Assembly (NCBI GenBank): GCA_002633025.1
Contig: NMRB01000239.1
Location: 336,730 to 400,729 of the forward strand
Source of the DNA: Notospermus geniculatus
Lineage: Eukaryota; Nemertea; Pilidiophora; Heteronemertea; Lineidae
DNA: 64,000 nt
Reading direction: 5' to 3'
Shown: positions 44,676 through 55,568 of the stretch, piece after piece
Position numbering within the stretch: the stretch's first letter is position 1
How the letters are laid out: each line of letters starts with the position of its first letter
Position numbers and translations under genes: made by a program
Notes under the pieces: generated by a model
The model's database searches: none
What the model saw: only the letters and a program-made list of their open reading frames with translations
Told to the model about the DNA's origin: nothing

Positions 44676-47556
44676 ATGGTATCTTCAAGTGCCTTCATCA
44701 GTATTGTGGCCCAGGTTTTGGTATCATGGATTTTGGTCCCTGGTAAGTTTTCTAATTTCTAACCTGTTCTTGCCGAGGATAATATTTTTATTCCTTTTCT
44801 GAGTTATTCCATAATGAGGACATCGCCACTTCTCCACGGAAAGATGTCGCTGCGACCGTATCAGGCCTTTTCATTGTCTTCAGGACGTCATCTCCGTGGC
44901 AATGTGCGGTGCGAGCATGAAGCCACAACGTCACGGTAGTGTGACGTTGACGTTCCGTACAACGTCACAGTGGAAAAGTGGATATGGTGGGACAGTGGGC
45001 AAGTGTTCCGCCAGAGGGGGAGAGGGGGGATGATCCCCCTCAAAAATTTCAAGGAGGGGATATCCCTCCTCAAGTTTGCAGACTAACCTTTTTCAAATAT
45101 CACTATTTTCACTTATCAGTAATGTTTTTCTTTAATTTGTTACATTTCAAATGCAATTTTCATGCAGAAGGAAGATTTTGCATTTTGGAGTGTAAAAAAT
45201 GACACTGGAGGCCATTTTAACCAAAAAACCCTTAAAAATTTGAAAAAAAGTAAAAATGTTTTATTTTTTTGAATTTTTTTTCTCCCCCTCCTTGACAGTC
45301 CTGGCGGAAACCCCGGCAACTACATTGTATCGTAACCTGAAGATCAATGAACATTGCATTCTCCATTAAAACGACACTGTATTCCTTCCCTTCCTGCGCT
45401 AAACAAACCCGCGTTAAGGGAGACCTCTATTGACAATGTTGAAGAATTCTTTGTTGCAGACCAGGCGCACGGACGGTACACGTCGTGTAAATACCAAAAT
45501 CCTTATAACTCTGCCGAGACCTCAACCAAGCGGTGTACGAAAAGATGGATGACGAAGTGTTGTTACACAAGATGCTGCTATTATTCCGACTACTCACGAT
45601 TCAGTTTCAAGGGCTGCCCGTCTTTCTGGAGCTCGGACATTTGCACGGATGCTCTCTCAACGTACTGCTGTGGGCAAGGTAATGTTCACGTTCATCTTGA
45701 AGACCTTTTGCCGCAATTTCCTCCGCAAGGTGACGCCTCCACGATGTTCTGGCTTACACCTTTGCCCCCAAGCTAAACTATNNNNNNNNNNNNNNNNNNN
45801 NNNNNNNNNNNNNNNNNNNNNNNNNNNNNNNNNNNNNNNNNNNNNNNNNNNNNNNNNNNNNNNNNNNNNNNNNNNNNNNNNNNNNNNNNNNNNNNNNNNN
45901 NNNNNNNNNTCACACGCGTCTAACTATCCTGCGTCTAAGTCAAAGAGCATGAAGGAAATGTTGAACGATCAGGAAGGCTTGTCTAGAATTTTTCCAACAC
46001 TTTCTATTGTCCTCCCACACTAAGACGCAGGAATGTTAGACGCGTGTAATCATCGTGTGGGTAAAATGCCAGGGATCAGGCAGCTTACAGAACGTAGAAC
46101 AATAGTTTCTAGGCCTATAACCTGTGTAATGCAGAATTTGTACGCTGATTTAGCTGAACGCCCTTATTGAATACGGGCCCTTAAGTGTAAAATTTCCCTT
46201 ATCTTTTGTTTGGAAAAATAGTTTAAGGGAAATCTTACACTTAAGATGTTTTAAGCGGCCTATCCACGTTCAATATTATTGCACAATATGAGGGCCAAAA
46301 TGGGCGATATTATTGCCAATCTTTCTCCCATCCATTATGCCAGAAGCACATGACACCCATTTTGGGCCCGATATTGTGCAATAATATTGTACCGTGGAAA
46401 AACCGCTTTATGCATACGGCCCCAGGCCCTTTGATCAGGCCTTGGATGTTCGTTTCAATTTAATAGTGACACCTATTCAGTGGTTACCGTCCTCATTCTG
46501 ACTTATCACTTGTCATCATTATCAACAGACTCATGAGCCCTGTTTACACTACATAGAAATCCCCGGGCTTTTGAGACTCGTGTCAAGCCCGGGCCTGAAA
46601 AAACCCGCCTGAGACTCGGCGGCCGTGAAATTCTGGAATTTGGAGCAAATTTCAATGCTCCTAGCACAGGACGATCCCTCTTTTCCCAAGTCCTGGATCC
46701 GCCCCTGATAGGCCTGGGTAACCGGCGCGTCCGGCCCAGAATGCTTTCGATCAAACACCTTTCCTAAAAAAGAGAATGAATGCCCACTTTTGATTGGACA
46801 ATTTATAATGTGAATCATAACAATGTGACGATACACATGTAAGTGTTTCGAATATCATGCATGCACGTGTACACTCCTTCCCAACTTCCTTGTTCTATTT
46901 TTAGCATCATCGGCGGCAGCACCATCGGGGCCATTGCGCTCCTCGTCATTGTTATTGCGGTGAGTGTCATCCTTTGCGGTAGGAGGTCAGCGTCGCGGGG
47001 GCGAGTCATAGCCCAGCAGCGCCAAGGTAGGTCAACAGGAGGCCGACTTTCAAAGGAAAGACGAAAGACGTAAAAAGATATTTACGTATTCTGTCTTACC
47101 GTCGGTGCTGCCACCTACACTGGGCTCCGAGGAGTCAGTACTTGCGTCTGACGAGCTAGGCACAATTTGTTTGGATGAAAGTTGTGATTGATTTCAACCT
47201 GTCTCACCCCTTGAAACGTCATGTCAAACGGTATACATGACAATCGTGGTTTTCCCTTTTCAGCTGGGACGAGCAACCAGGCCGACGCCGCCTTGGAGAT
47301 GCCAGTGGCTGGTACTCAGCCGACAGCCGCCGATCCACAAAATCCACCAGGAGGCGCTGGTTATTACCCACAAGCCAATGCACAAGACCCCCCACCGACG
47401 TATGAATTTCCGGCTCCCCCTCCGTCCTACGAATCAGTTATGGCGATGCCTTTGGGAACGAATGCAAATGCGCCAAGCGCATCCGATAGATTGGTTCCCG
47501 ATCCTCCGCTGGTGGCGCTGGTGGGCTGGATGTATTTATCCGAAAGCGTTGTATGA
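44676..47556 (+). CDS. S4: paralogue of S3 with two PPxY motifs
   Basis: Exons seen: signal 44676-44742, Cys 45460-45678, TM 46905-47026, tail 47264-47556. The linker exon (S3 40596-40719) is not seen; a 128-base gap at 45782-45909 lies in that intron. Without it the Cys exon (exit phase 1) and TM exon (entry phase 2) do not join in frame, so an exon must be missing from the assembly or lost. The signal peptide differs by one residue from S3. The ectodomain has KRWMTKCCYTRCC and CTDALSTYCCGQ. The TM holds IIGGSTIGAIALLVIVIAVS. The tail has PPPTYE and PPPSYE and a longer C-terminus ending LSESVV. Poly(A) signal at 47797. Confidence 0.78.
44815..44990. repeat. Unbroken copy of a TGACGT-rich repeat
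   Basis: ATGTCGCTGCGACC, CATTGTCTTCAGGACGTC and ACGTCACAGTGGAAAAGTGG are shared with 28425-28780 (interrupted there) and, inverted, 50870-51080. It lies in S4 intron 1. Confidence 0.75.
45782..45909. other. Assembly gap (128 N)
   Basis: Run of unknown bases in S4 between the Cys exon and TM exon; likely site of the missing linker exon. Confidence 0.99.
45912..46415. repeat. Three foldback repeats in an S4 intron
   Basis: ACACGCGTCTAAC / GTTAGACGCGTGT (45912-46048); TACGGGCCCTTAAGTGTAA with an opposed CTTACACTTAAG arm (about 46170-46250); and ATATTATTGCACAATAT / ATATTGTGCAATAATATT (46270-46395). They lie side by side or nested. Confidence 0.75.
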
Positions 47557-47796
47557 TTCCCCGCGAGGAGGCGCTCTGTACAAAGAGACATCACACTTTT
47601 GTACATAATGCACTGTAATGTATATAAGCAATTTATGATGATGTTGAATTCTTAAAAAACACAGCTGTAAATTTGTGGCTAATTTGAATTAAATCCATGC
47701 CATTAGAGAAAAATCGATTTGACTTTATTTTGAAATGAATTTCACCAAAATGACCAAGAAATGGACTATGATTGAAGATCCAAAATATCTCATATG

Positions 47797-47802
47797 AATA
47801 AA
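47797..47802 (+). terminator. S4 poly(A) signal AATAAA
   Basis: AATAAA about 240 bp after the S4 stop codon, downstream of sequence conserved with the S3 3' region. Confidence 0.6.
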
Positions 47803-48009
47803 GACTAGTATGCTTTTACTTGGATTTTGCACTACAAATGCACTACGCTATGCTTCGCCAGCTCTTATTCATGTTACCAAAAATTCGTTACCCATAGCCT
47901 ATGTCTACACTAGTGTGCAGGAGTTCGCTGCCCTGGGCTGTTTCTTGAGACCACAAGAGGTTAGGCCACGTTTGATGCAGTCAGTATCGTCAACTATATT
48001 AATCTAAGG

Positions 48010-48380
48010 CATCTTCATCTTGTACATAGGCCTAGATGGAATCAATCCTTTATGATACATGAATATGTCCACTTCTTTATCTTATACATAGTCCAACAGT
48101 TCATCTTCTTCATCTTATACATAGATGTGTAGTCCATCTTTATCGAATTATACATAGCTGAAGTCAATCTTCGTTATATCGTCATACATAGAATACGTCT
48201 ACTTGTTAACTTATAGGCCCTACATAGTCTAGACGCCCATCTTCTTTATTTCATACATAGGCCTAGATGAAGTCAATCCTATATCATACAGGAATACGTC
48301 TACTTCTTATCTTATACATGTACATGTACATACCCCACACGCCCATCTTCTTTATCTTATACATAGTTCTTGCCTTCCTC
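48010..48380. repeat. Degenerate tandem repeat, CTTCTTTATCTTATACATAG
   Basis: At least eight imperfect units of about 40 bp built from CATCTTCTTTATCTTATACA with TAGGCCTAGATGAAGTCAAT variants. It lies between the 3' ends of S4 (plus) and S5 (minus), and an AATAAA for S5 falls at 48245-48250 on the minus strand. Confidence 0.75.
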
Positions 48381-48638
48381 AACAACTTCACCCGTTAACT
48401 GGGTAGGACGTAATATGACGTCACTACGGCACGGGGGGGGGTCCCCTGGGAAACACCCCAGGATGGCATGGGTAGGATGTGCCTTGCAGAAATGGGCTCG
48501 TCACAGTGCGTAGGACGTTATATTACGCCTAGAAACCTGTTGTAAATTGACTTTTTTTGGCAATTTTTGCAATAGGAGCAATTTAGCAAAAAAAAATTAC
48601 ACGGTAACGGGTTCAATCGGACACATTCTACTTTTATC

Positions 48639-48804
48639 TTACACATAAATAGCTCTTTGATGCAGTTTGTGTTTGCTGGTCGTCATCCGGCTCTTTTCTT
48701 CTTTCTTCTCTCTGTAACTCATGCACAGAATGTAACAACCAGCTCCCAGCACGATTAAAATTATAATGGCGGTAAGAATCCCAACGATGAATCCGCCATC
48801 GATC
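48639..48804 (-). CDS. S5: last exon of a single-pass membrane protein
   Basis: Acceptor TTCATTTCAG, entry phase 2, then IDGGFIVGILTAIIILIVLG as TM and a short basic tail (SYREKKEEKSR ... HQRAIYV) ending at TAA. The entry phase and G-rich TM start match the TM exons of the other S genes, but the tail is encoded in the same exon and has no PPxY. Upstream exons are not securely identified; 49861-49934 and 50123-50428 are candidates. A small member of the same family is inferred. Confidence 0.6.
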
Positions 48805-49086
48805 CTGAAATGAACAGAAGCAATGATTTATAATGATATACCGGTAAACTAGTGGATATATGTAGTGTACATGGCTTTGTCGTGCGCACTGTTGCCAGGT
48901 ACATGGACATGTAACATACGGTTATGCATGCACTGACGTTGCATCATATGGTAGATGCACATGTACATGTACATGATTATGCACACTGACATATGGTACA
49001 TGGGACATGTAGGCCTACACGGTTAAATGCACTGACGTTGCATGGTAGATGAACATGTAGGGGCCTACAGGTTTATGCATAGTGAT

Positions 49087-49184
49087 CGTGTACGAAAATG
49101 TACCACGTGTAAATGACATTACCACGTGGTAATGGGCAATTACCACGTGGTAATGTCATTTACACGTAGTACATTTTCGTAAGG
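49087..49184. repeat. Foldback with CCACGTGG palindromes
   Basis: CGAAAATGTACCACGTGTAA and its near complement close a hairpin whose inner arms are ATTACCACGTGGTAAT-like repeats. Confidence 0.85.
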
Positions 49185-49334
49185 TGACGCCCATGTACAC
49201 GGTTGATGCTGCATGTTCGAGTGCACAAATGTAGGCCTACATTTTTACCGTCTGCTGGCATTCGAACTGAGTGTCTTGAAGCCTATCTCTCAACAAGTGA
49301 AGGGCGGGAAGCAACAATACAAAATGTACAGTCG

Positions 49335-49510
49335 CAGGGGCGGATCCAGAATCATGGGAAAGAGGGGGCACAGCCAGCGCACATCGAGGAAAACCTCGGT
49401 CAAATTTTAACATCTTTTCAAGATTTCAAAATTTCCCGGTCAATTTTAAAGATTTTCCACAAAATAGAGGGGGCACGGGCCGGCTTTGCCCCCCCCTTGG
49501 ATCCGCACCT
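49335..49510. repeat. GGATCCAGAATC dispersed repeat
   Basis: CAGGGGCGGATCCAGAATC starts a copy ending CCCCTTGGATCCGCACCTG; related to 22225-22424 and 7160-7440. Confidence 0.6.
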
Positions 49511-49749
49511 GAGTCGGGTGTACAGTACGCATAAAGTGACGAAAGGTTCGGGGAAAAAATCCCGCGGGCGGATCCCGCTGGCGGGAAAACGTGTGACTTA
49601 CAAGCAAGCTTCGACAATGCATGTCTTCAGACCACAGCTGACCAACACAAGGCCATCATCATAGAGGGGTGGGCATTTCAGAACCATTTTCGCGGCAAAT
49701 GTGCGATGAAATTTCGGCCAAGTTTTTTACATCCTCCAGTGAACGATCT

Positions 49750-49934
49750 TTATTTTGTTTTGCTGCGGTCAGTGGAAGAACAGTAATGAATCCGAGTGCG
49801 AAGACAACGAGTTTGTGAAGAACGCAATCGTGTCGTTGTTTTAAATCCCGATGGTCTTACTCCTCGTCTAGGTTTTATATTCTCATTCCGCTCGAAATAT
49901 GTTTTGTTTTGTCCGAAAAGTTCTTCCTCGTTAC
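49750..49934 (-). CDS. Candidate exon upstream of S5
   Basis: Acceptor TTTTTGTGCACAG, entry phase 1 as after the S-family signal exons, then NEEELFGQNKTYFERNEN and a basic stretch, with TAA at 49750. A GTAAGA donor after 49861 would give a 74-bp exon leaving in phase 0. It has an N-glycosylation site (NKT) and only two late cysteines. The phase does not connect directly to the S5 TM exon, so another exon would be needed. Speculative. Confidence 0.3.
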
Positions 49935-50122
49935 CTGTGCACAAAAATATACAGTACTTCCTGAATCATAAGATCCTGTTGGGTAAGACGTCGTCCTTGC
50001 GCCCTCCTTGTCCCTGAATTTCTGTAGCTATTGTCCACTCGGATGATGAAAGCCTGGGTGAATAATCTGAACACGGGCTTTATGTGTGTTTAAACAGATG
50101 TTTGCAGACACTGTTGTAACTA

Positions 50123-50428
50123 CACAGTTGGCATTTCAAGCGACGCAGCACGTATATATTGCATAGAAAAATTCATTGGCATACTCGCACAGAATGATCT
50201 ATATACTAAAGTATTGCAATACTCGACACCCAGCTGCCCATCGTTAATAACGATCTGTTGGGAGGATGGAAACGTGGTGACGGTGATAGATATATATTTT
50301 TGCGTCCAAAAGAAAAAATCGACTGTTAACGTTAGACCATTAATGGCGTTCCCAGCGGTCAGCGTGACGTCAAATACGGGAGTTTTGGGTCGCGGAGTCT
50401 CCGATGAATTCAGCGAAGCAACGTGACA
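50123..50428 (-). other. Open frame without ATG, possible ectodomain exon
   Basis: A 102-codon open frame with ASLNSSETPRPKTP, LTLTVDFFFWTQKYISITVT and GQLGVEYCNTLVYRSFC. It could leave at a weak GTATGC donor in phase 1, joining the exon at 49934. No good acceptor is visible. A frame of this length can arise by chance. Confidence 0.2.
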
Positions 50429-50689
50429 CTAAGTCCTCCTGAACATGGATATGAATTCTCAGTGTTTGGACCTTTGCAGTCGTGAAACTACTGGGAAAGA
50501 CTTGTTCGTAATGTCCAGATGTTACCAAGTTCTAATTCACACGATAATAAAAACACAGCCTATAGCAGCATTTGTATCCAGTTCGATCTGCTAGGAAACC
50601 AACAATGGCTACTGGCAGCTGCCTGAGAACAGCTCAAACGGGGAGCCTGAAGGGCAATGGATAGGCGTGGGATTTACCAGTTAAAGAAC

Positions 50690-51200
50690 GAGTATTACCA
50701 CTTTTTGTCGACAGCCGGCGCAACCGGCGGTAATTGCGTCATTCTCCAATATCGTAGTCTGTGTTTCGCCCCAGTGTTGGAGAATGTAGGCCCATGATTA
50801 CAATGTACATGTACTTGATAAAGACTGAGGCACTTGATATCGTGGAAAATTATTGAAAACAGACAATGAGGAGGTCGCCTAATTTTTTCTACCATTTGAT
50901 GGCGCTGCGACCGTATCCACTTTTCCACTGTGACGTCGTACGGAACGTCAACGTCACACTGCCGTGACGTTGTGGCTTCATGCTCGCACCTCACATTGCC
51001 ACGGAGATTACGTCCTCAAGACAATGAAAAGGCCTGATACGGTCGCAGCGACGTCTTTCCGTGGAGAAAAGGCGACCTCCTCATTGATATCGTGGAGAGA
51101 ACAATATCGAGAATTATATGATAAAGACAGACATTTATTGCACAATACTATAATACAGACAATAATTGACAAAATGGGCACTTGATATCGTGGACAGGAT
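50690..51200. repeat. MITE end and inverted GAGGTCGCC element
   Basis: 50693-50780 matches the GACAGCCGGCG end of TTAA MITEs. 50868-51085 has inverted GAGGAGGTCGCC ends and shares its interior with 44815-44990. Confidence 0.6.
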
Positions 51201-51559
51201 GATATCGAGAACTACACTGTACATTAAATAATTAAAGATAATGTATCACGGGTATTTTCGCGGGCCACGAAATTCATTGTTTATTTACATTTTGTTTGTT
51301 TATTTACGGGCTTTCTTTGTCTTATGAGTAATTTGTTGGTGGCATGCCTGTCTAGAAATTCTGTTGATTCCAAAATATTCAATCTGGTGGGTTGGCATGT
51401 CCCAAGGTCCAAAATAACATAATGTAAACATCCACGTTTACAAACATTGACTGTAAACAATGAAGTCGTGGTACATTATCTTTAAGATATCGGCGTGCCA
51501 GCTTTGACCGATGTTGGGTTGTTCCGGCGAGACCTCTTCGTCGACTGGTTAATCCTTAA

Positions 51560-51798
51560 AGGAGTTAGACGCCGAAGTTGTAAACAAGCTGGTTTGTTTA
51601 CAAATATGGTCGGCAAACTAGTTTTATTCCTTCGTGCAGGTGGCAGCACCCGTGATCGTTAGACTGGTTCCCGGTCCGATGCAACTCACTCACGATATTC
51701 ACGTTAGTACATATCACCGACAATAGGTGGCAGCACCGCAGGCGTCCGTGGATAGAGAACCGGTGAGTGAGTGTTTACAACTTCGGCGTCTAACTCCT
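51560..51798. mobile_element. TTAA-flanked MITE with 27-bp perfect ends
   Basis: TTAA at 51556-51559 and 51799-51802. Ends starting AGGAGTTAGACGCCGAAG are perfect inverted repeats over 27 bp. It lies just 3' of S6; the S7 paralogue has a single TTAA at this place. Confidence 0.9.
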
Positions 51799-51802
51799 TT
51801 AA

Positions 51803-52007
51803 CGGAGCACGGTATTGGATCTCTAATGCGTTATTTGACTGCCGACGTAGAGGGAGCCACCTAGCGGCAGCAATACGAACTACAGAAATGCTTTACAAAA
51901 TGTACGTAGTAAATCGGATCAATTCGCCGACAACGTAGTTAGTCCCTGGGCTGGAGAGTGGCACGGTGGCGCCGGCTGTCGAGAAAAAGTGGCAATACCG
52001 TGGTCCT
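51803..52007. mobile_element. TTAA-flanked MITE touching the S6 stop codon
   Basis: TTAA at 51799-51802 (shared with the neighbouring element) and 52008-52011. Ends GGAGCACGGTATTG and CAATACCGTGGTCC are inverted with one mismatch. The right TTAA contains the S6 stop codon. Confidence 0.9.
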
Positions 52008-52294
52008 TTAATACTTTTGGGGAGAGTCAGGCGTTGCACCTGCTTGCAGCCCAGGAGGCGGAGCACCAGGTTGTACCTCGGCACTGTAGGCCGGAGGTGG
52101 CTCCACGCTGTAGGAGGGTGGTGCGACGTAGTATGGAGTTTGAATGACCTGCTGTGGCAGGGCTTGAACACGTGGCACTGAAACAGACGACATGATGTAA
52201 GTTTAATGTATCATGGTGGATAGATTAAAGACTGATTTCCGTAAACAAAACACCACGGAAGCTCCACCGACCTCCTCAAAGAATGGGTTACGAC

Positions 52295-52560
52295 TTCAAT
52301 CGCTGGAATGGGGATCATAACTGTGATAGAGGGCAGCACACAGTAACCTTGTCCTATACAATGGACACTTTTTGTGCGGGAAATCGCTCAGGACCTGGGG
52401 CCTGTTCATAAAGTGACTTCAAGCTTATACTACCTTTAACCAAATTTAATGGAAAATGCATTGAGTTAATGGTACCATATCAGCTTAAAGTCACTTTTTG
52501 AAACTGGGGCCTGGATGCCACAACTACTGATACCTATTGAGGCAGTGAATTAGGTTCCTT
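52295..52560. repeat. Nested repeat in the last S6 intron
   Basis: A GGGCCTGTTCATAAAGTGACTT / AAGTCACTTTTTGAAACTGGGGCC inverted element (about 52398-52512) lies inside an ATGGGGATCATAACTGTGAT repeat. The same nested pair occurs inverted at 61390-61650. Confidence 0.75.
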
Positions 52561-52734
52561 ATTCTCTGGAAATTGGTCAAGAAAATCACGAGCGAGCGGA
52601 CAAAGTCCTCGGAATGAAAGTCCTCAATACAATGCCCATGCATTGTCAACGGTTATGGTCAGGTTGGCAACATAATCTTTTACAAAGGATTCGGGGTGGG
52701 GTGGGGTGGATGCTTTTCCCGCGTTTACACTGCG

Positions 52735-52985
52735 TTCTTAAGGCCTGAACCCACTGTCGCGTTTTGCCGCCGCGGTTTCATCACCGCCCGACAAATCCTT
52801 TGTTATTTTCTCTGTCCGCTGCCTTTTAAAGGCCTGAACCCACTGTCGCGTTTTCCCGCCGCGGTTTCATCACTGCCCGACAAATCCTTTGTTATATTCT
52901 CGGTCCGCTGCCTTTTAACAAAGCATTTTCTGCCGCTGCGTTTTCCCGCTGCGTGAAAACGCGTCAGTGGGTTCGGGCCTTTACA
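52735..52985. repeat. GC-rich foldback, AAAGGCCTGAACCCACTG arms
   Basis: GGCCTGAACCCACTGTCGCG occurs twice in tandem (near 52741 and 52830) and once inverted as CGCGTCAGTGGGTTCGGGCC near 52965. It lies immediately downstream of the S6 TM exon on the minus strand. Confidence 0.75.
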
Positions 52986-54568
52986 CAGTGGGGAGCTCTT
53001 CTTTCAAAATGTCTTGCTGACTTACCCACGACTCCCGGGCGACGCTGGGCGGGATATGCACCACAGGCTACTATAGGTATGACAATCAGCAGGATGATAA
53101 TGATGACCCCTCCGGCCACTCCACCGGCGATGGCCCTGCAATACGCAACAAAGACGAAGTTCGTGAAAAGTTCTTGAGAGACAGCCGAAGAAGCTGGCCC
53201 GAACAACAGAACGGGGGGGGGGGGGTAACTCTCACCCAAAATACGGAGCCCGTATAACTTTTTATCACGCCAGGGGCGCTGCCAGCGGTCGTACCAAAAG
53301 ACGTAAAATACAGAGCAAACGTGAAGTCGCGTCATGACGTTCTTGACGCATTGCAACACGGATGAGACGTCGAAAAAAAGGTACAACCGCTCGGAGCGCC
53401 TCCCAGTAGCGGTAGTTCTAAAGGTTCCTCATTCTAGCACCGTTAAAGAGATCTGGTCGCGTCTGTAAAAAGTGATAGGCCTACAAAGGAATAATTTCGC
53501 GGCCCGCAAAATTCACCATTTAATTAAGTTAAAAATTTTTATGTTTCGGTGAATTAGACCCGAAGACAGGCCAAAATCTTCGGTTGACCCCGTGTTAATA
53601 GTATCCAAAGAGTGTGTTGCCATATGGCAGTCGTGCAATTAATGCATTTTTTTATGGAATGTGAGATTCCATGTACCATGTAGGCCTACATGTAGGCCTA
53701 GTCAGCGCGTATGTCCAATATGGCGCATGTATACACTTTGGCTGGCACGACCAATCCCTGACGTTCATTCTTACCCAATCCGTTCACTGGTTCTATCCCT
53801 TAGGTAGATAGATGACGTGAATGACCATTTTTTCTCGTCACAACAGTTAGACTGAGTAGGAACCATGAGACGTGTAGCAACAGTAAGACTCCTTGTGGTG
53901 GCACTTGCTGGTGAAACCCCCGGTGAAACCGCCCCAACATCTGGTGACGACATCCCAACTATTGGAAGTTCGTAGGTACTCGGTGCGATTGCAGCAAGAT
54001 GACGAACCCCCATAGGTCAAAAAGCAGCAGTTAACTCGTTCACTTTCGCAGGAATGATGTATACCAGCGCTGTAGCACTTGACCTCGGGGACATCACAAA
54101 GTCCTGAAAAAAAGATATTAGCCTAAAACTATGACAATCCTTCCCCTACACACAGTCTCGGACTGCGGGGATCGAGTGCAGCATCTATGTGGGCGGTACA
54201 TGTACATGTGCATGGGCTGCATGAATACGATATTTCTGACTGCCCTGACTGTTTAGTATGCATAAGGCCGCGCGCACACTGCAAGCGAAATGCGAAATTT
54301 CGCCAAGAAATGTAGCGAAAATATTTGAATTCTCTGGAAGCATTGGCGTGTTGGCCTACAGACTGAAGCGATCAGAGAGCGCTAACAGCGCTGATCACTC
54401 TCAGTCTCGATCAGTACTAGACGCCAGTGCTAGCGGTACCAGAGTATCACTGCGACAGTGCTGCCACCTGCAAAATATCACACGCTCCACGCCACTGTCT
54501 GTGGCATAATTTGGGTCTACTAACATGGACGGTTCACTGACTATAACAGAATTTACTTCGTCACGAAT

Positions 54569-54738
54569 GGGAGCAGTCAGCCGCGCATATTGCTAACAGA
54601 TGGCAGCACAGTCTTAGCGGACCAAATGTACAGGAAATCTATTATGATCGCTGCTCGATCGATAATGACTGGGTCCGCTAGATGCATTGAATTGGGCCCT
54701 AGTGACACCTAGTGGTCAACTCGCTGACAGCTCCTATT
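54569..54738 (-). mobile_element. AGGAGC-ended MITE eight bases from the S6 donor
   Basis: Inverted copy of the 4898-5068 family. Its AATAGGAGC end starts eight bases inside intron 1 of S6, leaving GTGAGTTC intact. S7 has no element there. Confidence 0.85.
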
Positions 54739-55568
54739 GAACTCACCAACCGGAAGGCCAACAATCATGAACAGCAACAAAGGACACGAGAATTTCAAAA
54801 ACGAATCCATGTTTCTGAGGAAAGTCAGCTGATCAGGACGAAAATTCAAATTTCCACCTCTTTTCGCGGTTACTGTTTCTGTGACTATCCTATTCTGATG
54901 AAATTCACACGACACCTCTAGCGAAAAGCGATAGGCATTGATACACTCACGGATTCGTAAAAGTCAAATCCTCAAATCATTTATATTCAGATGACGACAT
55001 AAGTCTTAAATAAAAACCCAAGAATAATGCCTGTCAAGGTATGCGCTCTATATCATATTCCTCATTGATTATGCCCCAGTTTTGGCCGTTTCGCTCCATT
55101 GGACATTTTGTCATCATGATATGCGTAAAGGAATATATATGTTATTTACTGGATGTGTCATACCAAAAATAGATACATGTAAGCGAGCTCGCTTTTTGGT
55201 CATACCCAGTTAGGGAGGAAGCCTTTTGTATTGTATTATTGATTTTATTTCTAATCATAAAATTTTACTACAAATATGGAACCTTTGGCAGCATGATTTT
55301 CCAAAGAATAATATGCAAGACATTTTCACGCATGTTAAAAAATACTTTTGTTTTGAGTGGGCCGTATTCAAAAAAGGATGATCATGTTTAGCCTAATCGG
55401 CGTACAAATTCTGCATTACACAGGTTAAAAGGCATAGAAAACTATTGTTCTGCCGTCTTGAATTGAAATTTTGAAAAATCATCAGTTCAGTAATGGTGCC
55501 ACACGTCGGCGTGCCAGCTTTGACCGATGTTGGGTTGTTCCGGCGAGACCTCTTCGTCGACTGGCTCC

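Larger units (their letters stand above)
52008..54810 (-). pseudogene. S6: Shisa-like paralogue of S7 with a frameshift
   Basis: Exons: signal 54747-54810, Cys 53775-54103, TM 53026-53135, tail 52008-52177. The signal peptide (MDSFLKFSCPLLLFMIVGLP) matches S7. The Cys exon is 329 bp against 319 in S7. Besides in-frame changes it carries an extra AGTC near 53848, so the first frame stops (CCYTSHGSYSV then TAA) while CCDEKKWSFTSSIYLRDR continues in another frame. The TM (AIAGGVAGGVIIIILLIVIP) and the tail with APPSYS and PPPAYS are intact and in phase with the second part. It may be a recent pseudogene, a null allele or a sequence error. If corrected it would be a PY-tailed adaptor like S7. Confidence 0.72.

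Noticed and set aside
49334-49617. Minus- and plus-strand frames around 49.4 kb as genes
   Set aside because: They cover the GGATCC dispersed repeat found at several other places in the window.
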